Source: JAAFIP01 sp043778205 (GTDB taxonomy: Bacteria > Pseudomonadota > Gammaproteobacteria > Burkholderiales > Burkholderiaceae_C). Taken from it: a DNA stretch of 64,000 nucleotides. Below the pieces are notes generated by a model. That model saw only the letters and a list, made by a program, of their open reading frames with translations. It did no database searches and was not told where the DNA came from. Position 1 is the stretch's first letter. Each line of letters starts with the position of its first letter. The stretch spans positions 1-64,000 of the forward strand of contig JAYWGO010000091.1 in the NCBI GenBank assembly GCA_043778205.1. Reading direction: 5' to 3'. A program made the translations under genes and the position numbers. Positions 55,250 to 63,125 of the stretch are shown one piece after another.

Positions 55250-55274
55250 AGCTTGCCATGTGTAATGGCAAGCT
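55250..55274. other. Perfect 10-bp inverted repeat between virB2 and virB3
   Basis: AGCTTGCCAT-GTGTA-ATGGCAAGCT is a perfect ten-pair stem with a five-base loop, 27 bp after the virB2 stop and 172 bp before the virB3 start. There is no T-run on the minus strand, so rather than a classic terminator it may be an mRNA-stabilising or processing hairpin that raises pilin expression above that of downstream genes. The rest of the 222-bp gap is AT-rich and empty of ORFs. Confidence 0.7.
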
Positions 55275-55300
55275 ATGTTAACCAATTGCTAAATGTTCTG

Positions 55301-55735
55301 CTAAATTACTGATTTGCTGGGGGTAATTTCAAATAGCGTATTACTGTTTACCATATTTATAGCTATCGCTTCGCTAGATGGTAAAACGATATTTTTTGTG
55401 GTGAGAGATGTTCCATAACCCGCTGCGGTATTTCCAACCATTGCACCGCCTATCGATGTAGCCGCACCTATTATGAAACCCCCAATTAATATGGGTGCAG
55501 CTTGTGCAGCGCTTTTACCTGTAAATCCTACTTGGTAGCCAAATATAAACACCGCTATAGTTGCAATACCAATTCCAAGAAGGTTCAGCACAGTGGTTAT
55601 ACCGGTAACAAAAGTTCCCGCACTAACTGAAAGCGTGGCTGTTGACCCTGCTGCGGAGAGTGCAGGGCTAGATAATGTCGCCAAAGCTAGCAGAGCAACG
55701 GTTACGCGGCATGTATTTTTTAATGTCTTAGTCAT
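55301..55735 (-). CDS. virB2: VirB2-like major pilin
   Basis: A 144-aa pilin precursor with a signal peptide (VTVALLALATLSSPALSAAG) and two hydrophobic helices (TTVLNLLGIGIATIAVFIFG and AAPILIGGFIIGAATSIGGA) joined by a short basic loop, the VirB2 layout. The C-terminal ~45 residues (TKNIVLPSSEAIAIN...) extend beyond usual VirB2 length and are polar. It is the first T4SS gene, so its promoter must lie in 55736-56430. Confidence 0.9.
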   Translation of the reverse strand: MTKTLKNTCRVTVALLALATLSSPALSAAGSTATLSVSAGTFVTGITTVLNLLGIGIATIAVFIFGYQVGFTGKSAAQAAPILIGGFIIGAATSIGGAMVGNTAAGYGTSLTTKNIVLPSSEAIAINMVNSNTLFEITPSKSVI

Positions 55736-56430
55736 TTCACAATCTTTCAGTTAATTTATATGGATGTGTCAGAAAATAATTTGCTCTTTATTTTGGAGCA
55801 ACAGGCATGCATATAACCACTTTAATTCACCGACTCTCGTACCCGTTACAACCTATTTATGAGTTGCAATGCGGGATTTGAGTTGTATGCATTTAGTAAT
55901 TAAATTACTTACCTTTTATCAATATACATGGGCACGTCAAAGAAAGAATGACAGTTTTGTCATATTCGAAATAGCGTTGTAAAAATATCTTGTAGGTTTG
56001 TTGTTTGCATTTAATTACATCGAGTAATCGAGCGGAATTTCAGCCAGCTCTTTGTCTCGACTGCAAAAGATATGTGCTTTCATAGCTTCTTTTCGTTACC
56101 GTTTGAAGCCGCAAGGAAATGCTACTAGCGCTTATACTTTTGATAGCGACTCTTCTAATTACAAATGCTAGGCTAACCCGATCTTTTCACTTGTAGGTCA
56201 GCAGGTTAAGTGCGCGTATGCAGCGTGTGGAAAAATCAATTTGGTAAGCCCATTTTTCCTACAATTAAGGCTGCTTTATGTTGAGCTTTCTCTTGAGTAC
56301 TTACTTAAGAGGAAGCAGGTATTTTTTATGCATCGTCAACAATAAGGACGATTTTCCACAAACCTCAATAGCTTGCTTTTGAAATTGGTGCCGATTAATA
56401 TAGATTTACTAGCAACTTAAGGTTAACTTC
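55736..56430. promoter_or_regulatory. Divergent intergenic control region between virB operon and 838-aa effector gene
   Basis: A 695-bp AT-rich gap with no credible ORF between divergently transcribed virB2 and the 838-aa gene. It must hold the promoters for both. A candidate plus-strand pair, TTGAGT, 17 bp, TAAATT, lies near 55878-55906, but AT-rich DNA gives many such matches. The effector ATG at 56431 has AAGG about 8 bases upstream. No operator palindrome stood out. Confidence 0.5.
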
Positions 56431-58947
56431 ATGATGCCAAATAATTTGAAAAGAAAATCAGAATTTCCAGCGCCATCACCATCGCCCAAAATGGCACGCT
56501 TGACAGTAAATCAATTTACGATCCCAAATCTTGGTGTGACGTCTGTAGAGATGACAGTAGGCTCGCCGGTTCGAGACCGATCAGTGTCGCCTACTGTAGA
56601 GATGACAGAAAATTCGCCTGTTCGAGACCGATCAGTGTCGCCCACTGTAGAGATGACAGAAAATTCACCGGTTCGAGACCGATCAGTGTCGCTTACTGTA
56701 GAGATGACAGAAAACTCGCCTGTTCGAGACCGATCGCCTTTAGTAAATATGTCTGCTGATCAAGGTACACAGACTACCGAGGCCAAGGGTATTGAGCGCC
56801 CTGCAGCACCTGAGCAAAGCAAAGTGACTCCCGTGAACAAGCTTGCTGATGACGGTACAACATTTAAACAAGGTGCAATGAAACAGGCTGCAGAAGGTGT
56901 TGAACCAAGTCGCAGTCAGGAACAATCCATACAGCAAGGTTCCCGCACTGAACTCTTTTCAGGAAAGGGCGTAATAACGAATGAAGCAGCAGAACTACTT
57001 ACGCCAAAAGATGGCGAACGTGAGCGTACAGTACTTGCTATTAAATATTCAGGTACTGGCGGTGGTCACACCAAGCGCTTGTTCGAGCCTGTCTTAGCTG
57101 CGCTCAATGATGGAACATTGAAGCCTGGCGATACCGTTGTAGTATTGATGCCGCCTCGATGGGCACAAGACAAAAAGGGCGGTAAGGTTAAAGAGGCACA
57201 CGATTATGTTGGCCCTGAGGGTAAATTTAATAAGTCGGGACTTAATGTGGTGATGGTGCAAACCGACAAAATGGTTACAGGTCTGTATTTGCCAGATGGA
57301 ACGTCAGATGCCGTTGGTATGTGGAAAAGTGCAGTTTTAACTCCCTATCGCGACAACGAACGCGTTCCATCGTCTATGAACCCTAAGGCTACTGACGTAC
57401 CGGGGCCCAAAGACAAAGATGGAAAAGATACAAAAGGAGCCATTGAATACGTTCGGGGTTACACAGCAAAAGAGTCTCTCGACGCAGTGATAAAAGTGAC
57501 TGGAGTAAAAAATGTCATCGTATTTACCGATATGGCACCTGATTTGCAAAAAGCAGCGTTTAAACAGAACGTCGTAAGACGCGTAGAACAAAGCAATCAC
57601 GCAGAGCTTATGACGGATGAACATCGCAAGCATATAAGCCCTAATCTAAATCTTGCTCAACTGTCGAAATCATTAAGTGATGGTCGATTTACACAGCTTG
57701 CGCCGATTCGCTACGACGATAATATTAACGTGTTGCAAGATATGAATGACAGCACCCTGAAAAAATTAAATATTTCAAATGAAACCACTATGGTTCAGGC
57801 GCGCACGAAAGTTATTGATGTTTTATTGAAAGATGCCAATAGAATTGATAGTGACGGCAAGCACAGGGGAACATCAGCAACAGCTGGAATTATTGTTAGC
57901 GATACTATTAAAAATACAGGGGATGTTAAGGGAATAGTTTATCTTTACGCAAATGACTACACCGAAGGTTTAGTAAAACATATAAATGAAAAAATTGCAA
58001 AAGAGAAGAATGAAGGCATTAACGGCAATTATTCAAGTACGCTTTTTGCCGTGTGCGGCGGCGCTTTTAGTGATGATGGAAAAGGAAAAGGAAAAAGTCC
58101 GGATGGCTCAGTTAAAGATGAGCCTCGGAATATTCTGCATTTAGCGTACGCGGCTAATGCTAGTGGTCTAACTAACGCAGGGTTTGGAACTACTAGTGAA
58201 TACAATTATTTAGCAATGTCAGGTGACTATAAAGGTGACTTTGTAGTGGCTCCTGTCAAACTGCAGCATGAGCAAATGGCAAATGCTAATATTTTGGAGG
58301 CTAAATTTAACGAACTGCCGGAATTCAACGGAAGAGTAACTAAAGCAGCAGATCCTGAAGCAAAAAATCTCGATTTTTTGTATAAAGAACTAGATGCTTT
58401 AGTAGTGAAAAGTAATAAAGAGTTGCCCGCAGATGCCACGATGCAGAAATTTATTGATGCGGTCAATAAAGAAGAAAGTAATTCGAGCCTTACCGCCGCC
58501 CTTTTAAATAGGGGCGCTAAGCCTACAGAAAAATCTTTATCTATAGCTAATGCAGTAGACAAAGTCATGAATGAAGAAGCACCAGATCAGGTGCGCCGTA
58601 TGGATAAACTGCTTCTTCCAATTCTTATGGGCTTGGAAGATGGAAAAGGGGCGGGTGAATCGATAGATGTTCTTTCAAAACGTGGTGATGGGACGGGGCT
58701 GCGTCAACAAATTACAATAGGGGATGCGATAAAACTGCTAAAAGATTCGGACAGTAAAGAAAGTAAAATCAAATTACGCGATCTACTCGGTGTAGATCTA
58801 ACAAACGCTAAAGTTATAGAATATTTCAAAGAGTACGGGGAAAAACTTCAAGAAATTGCCGCCAAAAGCAACGCTGCTGACAGAGCAGGTATGGCTAAAG
58901 ATCAGATTTACAAAACAGCCACTGAAGAAAGATTCCTAGGCTGGTAA
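56431..58947 (+). CDS. Putative T4SS effector: repeat N-terminus plus GT-B-like glycosyltransferase
   Basis: An 838-aa protein without signal peptide, divergent from the T4SS operon. Residues 1-38 include basic KRKS; 39-102 are four 17-aa repeats (VEMTENSPVRDRSVSPT type); 103-195 is a polar linker. From ~200 the sequence looks like a GT-B glycosyltransferase: VLAIKYSGTGGGHTKR (201-216) resembles the glycine loop of MurG/GT28 enzymes, and NASGLTNAGFGTTSEYNYLA (576-595) with APVKLQHEQMANANIL (607-622) resembles the donor-site GGxGTxxE ... DQxxNAxxL pattern. A ~180-aa helical C-terminal part follows. The family assignment is by motif only. The combination suggests a glycosyltransferase effector delivered to another cell. 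Confidence 0.62.
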   Translation: MMPNNLKRKSEFPAPSPSPKMARLTVNQFTIPNLGVTSVEMTVGSPVRDRSVSPTVEMTENSPVRDRSVSPTVEMTENSPVRDRSVSLTVEMTENSPVRDRSPLVNMSADQGTQTTEAKGIERPAAPEQSKVTPVNKLADDGTTFKQGAMKQAAEGVEPSRSQEQSIQQGSRTELFSGKGVITNEAAELLTPKDGERERTVLAIKYSGTGGGHTKRLFEPVLAALNDGTLKPGDTVVVLMPPRWAQDKKGGKVKEAHDYVGPEGKFNKSGLNVVMVQTDKMVTGLYLPDGTSDAVGMWKSAVLTPYRDNERVPSSMNPKATDVPGPKDKDGKDTKGAIEYVRGYTAKESLDAVIKVTGVKNVIVFTDMAPDLQKAAFKQNVVRRVEQSNHAELMTDEHRKHISPNLNLAQLSKSLSDGRFTQLAPIRYDDNINVLQDMNDSTLKKLNISNETTMVQARTKVIDVLLKDANRIDSDGKHRGTSATAGIIVSDTIKNTGDVKGIVYLYANDYTEGLVKHINEKIAKEKNEGINGNYSSTLFAVCGGAFSDDGKGKGKSPDGSVKDEPRNILHLAYAANASGLTNAGFGTTSEYNYLAMSGDYKGDFVVAPVKLQHEQMANANILEAKFNELPEFNGRVTKAADPEAKNLDFLYKELDALVVKSNKELPADATMQKFIDAVNKEESNSSLTAALLNRGAKPTEKSLSIANAVDKVMNEEAPDQVRRMDKLLLPILMGLEDGKGAGESIDVLSKRGDGTGLRQQITIGDAIKLLKDSDSKESKIKLRDLLGVDLTNAKVIEYFKEYGEKLQEIAAKSNAADRAGMAKDQIYKTATEERFLGW
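56545..56736 (+). repeat. Four tandem 51-bp coding repeats
   Basis: Three complete 51-bp units and a 39-bp partial fourth, nearly identical at DNA level (changes mainly at third positions and GTAGGC/GAAAAT), encode 17-aa units containing S-P-V-R-D-R. The low divergence implies recent expansion or active homogenisation. Confidence 0.93.
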
Positions 58948-59005
58948 TGCATAGATATTTGCTTTTCTGAATCCTTGCGCGTTACAACTTATTTGCAAAA
59001 GTATT

Positions 59006-62000
59006 ATGGACATACCACGGAACAAGTCTCGTGCAGGCTCAGAAAATCTAACTTTACGAGTTACCGGAGGGCCCAAGACAACTTTGCCAGTTTTTAACTC
59101 TGCAAAACTTTCACTCGATATGCTGGCCTTGTATGGTCACAATACCAGCGGTAAGCCTAGCGTACCAAATTTAAAAAGCCCACCGCCGAACCAAGCTCTG
59201 GTATTGAACAAAAAAATGGGGTTGCCCAGAGCGGATGCTGCGAACGCGCTTGTCAATCGGTCAATGCGTGAGCTGTATCCAGTTACGACTGTATCGGCCT
59301 ATGACTCTTTACAAACTAGCCGAAGTATGGCGACACCAGAAGGATTTAATGATGCGGTGAAGGCTATATTTGACGGTACAAATCACGGTAACCATGTGGC
59401 TGCGCGTGTGCTGCAACATTTTGAACCTCTAAATGCTGGAACTTCCCGCTTCATAAAACCATTGGTAGTTGCTACCGCTGTGCGCTCAATGGGAGCCGTT
59501 GGCGTTGAGCTGGATGCTATTTTGCCGCCGGATGGCGCAAAACCTGCAGCTTCCCCCGCATTGTTTAAGTTTGAGCGCATGCTTGCCCCCACCGTGCCAG
59601 GCACTGAGGCGCTGGGAAGCTTGGGTGCGCGTGGATTAGAACCTGAACAACTTAAGTCTTACCGGGATAAATTGTTGATTTGTGGAGCACTAGAGCGCAA
59701 GGGTTTTGATCTTGCTGGCAGCAACTCGAGTGATGGTGTGGTTACTCTGATTCGCACAAGGGCTGATTTGCGTCTTGATAAACCGATTGGTTCGGCTCAA
59801 GATGCACCACTGCAACTTCTCTCGCAGGCGCTTATGCACATGCACGGGCCTAGTCAAAATGATAGACAGAATGGCATAAATAAAGCCGCCTTTGTGGCTT
59901 GGAAGAAAGGCGGCTTTGAAGAAAGCGGCCCAGGCACTGACTTTAACAAGGCCATAGAGCGTCTGCACAAATTTTCAACTTATGTAGACCGCGCCGATCA
60001 CGGGCAGCGTAGTTTGGTAAATATAGGCCGCGACACGCTGGCCCTATTGGGTAGGCAGGTGGGAATAGGCAAGTCACCACTCACACAAACTCGGCATGGG
60101 ACGCTGGGGGGTGACTTGGGCTTGCTGCATGAAGAGTCGGGCAAGTTTAGTGCAGGAATGACTAAAACGGTTGCGGCTGCTTCCGAGCACGTCAAAGCCG
60201 AACTGTCTGATAGGCTCAAAAATAAACCGACAGCGATAGAACAACTAGACAGCCAGTACAAGTCGCTTGCGCGTGCTGCAGTTCTAGGCCTGTGCGAAAA
60301 GGGTGCCAATCGAAACAAGATTGCCGTAAAGGATGTAGTAGAGAAAGCGCAGAAACTGCTGAATGATGGCAATCAACGTAAAACTATCCTTATTGAGTCG
60401 ATGTTGTTAAAGCATGTGCGTGAGTTTACACAGCCTAATTACAGCCTATTTGGCCCAGCAACTGTTAAATTGACTCTGGGAAAGCTGGCTACCGTGGGTT
60501 CTGACAACCCACGCCCTGCTAACCCCCGCGCTACTGTAACGGGCAACGAAGAAACTGCATTCACGCAAGAGCAAAATACTCGCAGACTAGAAATTGCTAA
60601 GTCGGTAACGGACCTTAAGTCGATTAAAGACGGTGGTGCACCTAGTATTCCACTATTTAAAACCACCGATGTAAACTTTAGAAAAGATAAAACGCTGCGC
60701 GCTGGCCCAGACGCGCAAAACGCACAGAGTGTGATGAATAAGCTGGCCAAGGCAGAGTATGCATCTATAGCAAGCTACAGCGATGGTAGAACCGCTGGTG
60801 TAGGTACGCTTGGGGCCTTTGCGATGAAAGTAGCTGCGACAGTCGGCTTACCCTTGGTCTACCCGGTACTAAGCCGCTATTTGGGCCGAAATGCTGTTAT
60901 TTCGGCTGGTATTGCCCCTACGGGTGGAAAGCTCTTCATAGGTACTGAAAAATCGAGATCGCTTGCTGTTGGTGTAGGTGGTGGCTGGGCTGCGCCTATA
61001 TCGGTGGCGTTTGTAGGTGACTTGACTTTCAAAAGTAACATCGTAAAGAGCGAAGGCTTAGCCATTACAACCCGCAATGACCTGGAGGGCTGGAGAGACA
61101 AGCTTCCTCAAGTCGTTGACCATCTTTTTGAGCAATCGAAACTGGGCCGGGTAGCAGGGTCAGAAGGAGCAACACGCTCTATCAATGCAAGCGAAACTTG
61201 GAGCCGGTTTGCAGAAAAGTTTGGCGATGATCCGCACATTGCTGTAGGTTGGAACAAAGACACATCTACTGGCAAAAGTGCAGGACTGAATCTGACGGGC
61301 GCGGTTCGCGGCCCATACCCCAATGGCATGAGTCTCGGCCCAGCCTTTAACACTGGTATTACTGCAGAGTCTGGTGCATTTCGCCGTGAGCTTAGCGCGA
61401 ATGGTGCTGATGTAGCGTCCGCAAAGCACAGCAATGGCGTAATTGCCAGTGTTTCTGCCAGCCTAGGGCAATCCAATCTTGGAGTGCCAACTGGCAGCAT
61501 TGAAGTACCCGCCTGGGGAACCACGTCACCGCTGTTTGGCGCAAAGCTGGAGTGGAATATTGCCGGTGGGCAGGGCGAGGTAAGGCTAGGACGCACCCGT
61601 GAGGGTGAATTAAGTGCGGCTCTTTGCCAACGAGAAGTCGCTTTCCGCAGCCCAGAGCAATTGACTGGATTCGTTAACAGGGACCGCGCCGGGTGGTCGA
61701 ATGCCATGGTGGAACAAGACAGCACTAGAAGCACCACACCAGAAATAGCGACGGCACGCCTCGGCATATTTCTTCAACAAGCTAACAGCACGCCACGCAG
61801 CGGCGACCGCTGGTATGGCGCGCAAATGGCGTTGCTGCCCGAGGTGGCTGAGAAAATCAACCACCATGAGGCGTGTTTGACTACTATTCGCGGTGTCGGC
61901 GATATAAAAGCCTCTCAGCGCCAAATATCGCCCGCCGAGCAAAAAGCGATTGACGGCATCAGTAAAGAGGTGGACAAGCTTTTGATGAACGACAAAAGTT

Positions 62001-62164
62001 GGCGGCACGATGTCCTGTACGCAGTTGAGGTGAACCAGGTGGGCAGTTCTTCAGGCTTCAACATAGGGCTTAAGCTTGGCAATGAAGAGAAAGCTAGTGC
62101 AGTGCGCCTAACCGCCTTGTTGATCACTAGCAAGGCAGACGTACCACCGCCAATAAAAATTTAA
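59006..62164 (+). CDS. Large unrecognised protein, putative effector (1052 aa)
   Basis: A 1052-aa protein 58 bp downstream of the 838-aa gene on the same strand, so probably co-transcribed. There is no signal peptide and no recognisable enzymatic motif. The first ~600 residues are largely helical and polar; about 630-850 is Gly-rich and beta-like (GVGGGWAAPISVAF, MSLGPAFNTGITAESG, SASLGQSNLGVPTGS), reading like a beta-barrel or beta-helix; a helical C-terminus ends in KADVPPPIKI. Size and layout recall very large type III effectors of plant pathogens (AWR/AvrE-like size class), but I see no specific match. No clear ribosome-binding site precedes its ATG. Confidence 0.6.
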   Translation: MDIPRNKSRAGSENLTLRVTGGPKTTLPVFNSAKLSLDMLALYGHNTSGKPSVPNLKSPPPNQALVLNKKMGLPRADAANALVNRSMRELYPVTTVSAYDSLQTSRSMATPEGFNDAVKAIFDGTNHGNHVAARVLQHFEPLNAGTSRFIKPLVVATAVRSMGAVGVELDAILPPDGAKPAASPALFKFERMLAPTVPGTEALGSLGARGLEPEQLKSYRDKLLICGALERKGFDLAGSNSSDGVVTLIRTRADLRLDKPIGSAQDAPLQLLSQALMHMHGPSQNDRQNGINKAAFVAWKKGGFEESGPGTDFNKAIERLHKFSTYVDRADHGQRSLVNIGRDTLALLGRQVGIGKSPLTQTRHGTLGGDLGLLHEESGKFSAGMTKTVAAASEHVKAELSDRLKNKPTAIEQLDSQYKSLARAAVLGLCEKGANRNKIAVKDVVEKAQKLLNDGNQRKTILIESMLLKHVREFTQPNYSLFGPATVKLTLGKLATVGSDNPRPANPRATVTGNEETAFTQEQNTRRLEIAKSVTDLKSIKDGGAPSIPLFKTTDVNFRKDKTLRAGPDAQNAQSVMNKLAKAEYASIASYSDGRTAGVGTLGAFAMKVAATVGLPLVYPVLSRYLGRNAVISAGIAPTGGKLFIGTEKSRSLAVGVGGGWAAPISVAFVGDLTFKSNIVKSEGLAITTRNDLEGWRDKLPQVVDHLFEQSKLGRVAGSEGATRSINASETWSRFAEKFGDDPHIAVGWNKDTSTGKSAGLNLTGAVRGPYPNGMSLGPAFNTGITAESGAFRRELSANGADVASAKHSNGVIASVSASLGQSNLGVPTGSIEVPAWGTTSPLFGAKLEWNIAGGQGEVRLGRTREGELSAALCQREVAFRSPEQLTGFVNRDRAGWSNAMVEQDSTRSTTPEIATARLGIFLQQANSTPRSGDRWYGAQMALLPEVAEKINHHEACLTTIRGVGDIKASQRQISPAEQKAIDGISKEVDKLLMNDKSWRHDVLYAVEVNQVGSSSGFNIGLKLGNEEKASAVRLTALLITSKADVPPPIKI

Positions 62165-62314
62165 GAATGTAGTTGTATTCAGTAGCTACAAATGAGAAAT
62201 CTATGGTGGCTTTGTCATTTTTAAAGCATTTATGTTCAGATCATTCAAATCAAATATTGACGTCAATGCGGCTATTAACTATTCGAACTACCTACAAGAG
62301 ATTACGGTTAAATA

Positions 62315-63000
62315 ATGTCGAATATTTCAGATAAATTTACTTATCTTATTGCTGGGTGGGCTGGTTTTTACGTGATGGCCATTGAAATGCTAGGAGCCCG
62401 CATACTTGCACCATATTTTGGCAGTGGTGTGTACGTTTGGGGAGCAGTCATCACCACATTCATGCTTGGGTTGTCTGGTGGATATTTAGTGGGTGGACAT
62501 TTGTCAACTAAAGAACCGACTTTAAAGCGCTTAGGCATTTTATTGTTATTTTCTGTGGTGTCAGTGGTTCCACTGTTATTCAATAATAACGGTATGATTT
62601 AATTTATTTAGATGCTTTTGACGAAAACTATATTCCAGGGCATTTACTAACAGTAGAATTTTTACGAGAAACCAAACGACTGCTGACGGCGTCGGGTGTT
62701 ATTGCTGCAAATACATTTACAACAAGCCACTTATACGACTCCGAATCAGTCACCTATGCCGCCGCGCTAGGAGAATTTCTTACTCTCCGAAAAGGCAATA
62801 GGGTGATTTTGTACTCGAACACAGGCATACCCACCAGCGCAGAGCTATCCCAAAATGCGACGATGGTTGACGAAAAACTCAATCCATACGGCATCAACAA
62901 GGAATGGGTATTGTCTAGCTTGTCCAGAAAAAAAGACTGGAACGCACAAGCTAGAGTTTTTACTGATCAGTTTTCCCCTGTGAACTTGATTAATAGATAG
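62315..63000 (+). pseudogene. Spermidine synthase-like gene with internal deletion
   Basis: The first part (62315-62602) encodes 95 residues of the membrane-associated spermidine synthase-like family (AGFYVMAIEMLGARILAPYFG, GLSGGYLVGGHL). It stops at TAA 62600-62602. From about 62594, in a different frame, the sequence encodes the C-terminal half of the methyltransferase-fold domain (YDLIYLDAFDENYIPGHLLT, then LLTASGVIAANTF) to a TAG at 63000. The S-adenosyl-binding middle is missing, so an internal deletion and frameshift have destroyed the gene. AT-rich like the island. Confidence 0.82.
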
Positions 63001-63125
63001 TTTTACTCACTGGAGTACGCGCTTGTAAGTGTCACACACTAGGGTGGATATGAACGGACTCATGCAAGATTCTGCCACTTTGCAAAACGCTATTTTTACA
63101 AAATTACAAACTTCAAATAAACAGC

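Larger units (their letters stand above)
39229..63000. other. Accessory genomic island carrying a T4SS and putative effectors
   Basis: The region is visibly AT-richer than its flanks, uses more A/T-ending codons, lacks intact copies of the dispersed repeat and carries a T4SS plus effector-like genes. It is bounded on the left by a transposase remnant and truncated M28 gene and on the right by a decayed spermidine synthase gene followed by GC-rich backbone (CHAT gene). I found no integrase, tRNA or clear direct repeats at the ends, so the limits are approximate. Confidence 0.8.

Noticed and set aside
42649..55735. Interpretation of the T4SS as a conjugative element
   Set aside because: No relaxase, replication, partition, integrase or entry-exclusion gene is visible in the 24-kb island. 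Such genes outside the window cannot be excluded.
56110..56148. Possible further copy of the dispersed repeat inside the island
   Set aside because: CAAGGAAATGCTA and a later GATAGCG resemble the core and closing stem, but the GCTGC/GCAGC hairpin is absent and the match is too weak to distinguish from chance.
56545..56736. CRISPR-like array
   Set aside because: The four 51-bp units are directly adjacent without spacers and lie in frame inside a protein-coding gene.
56431..62164. XVIPCD-type (Xanthomonas) secretion domain at the C-termini of the candidate effectors
   Set aside because: The C-terminal regions do not show a Gln-rich tail or motifs I associate with XVIPCD; a profile search would be needed to overturn this.
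39229..63000. tRNA-linked integration with direct repeats at the island ends
   Set aside because: No tRNA-like sequence and no convincing direct repeat was found near either edge by eye.
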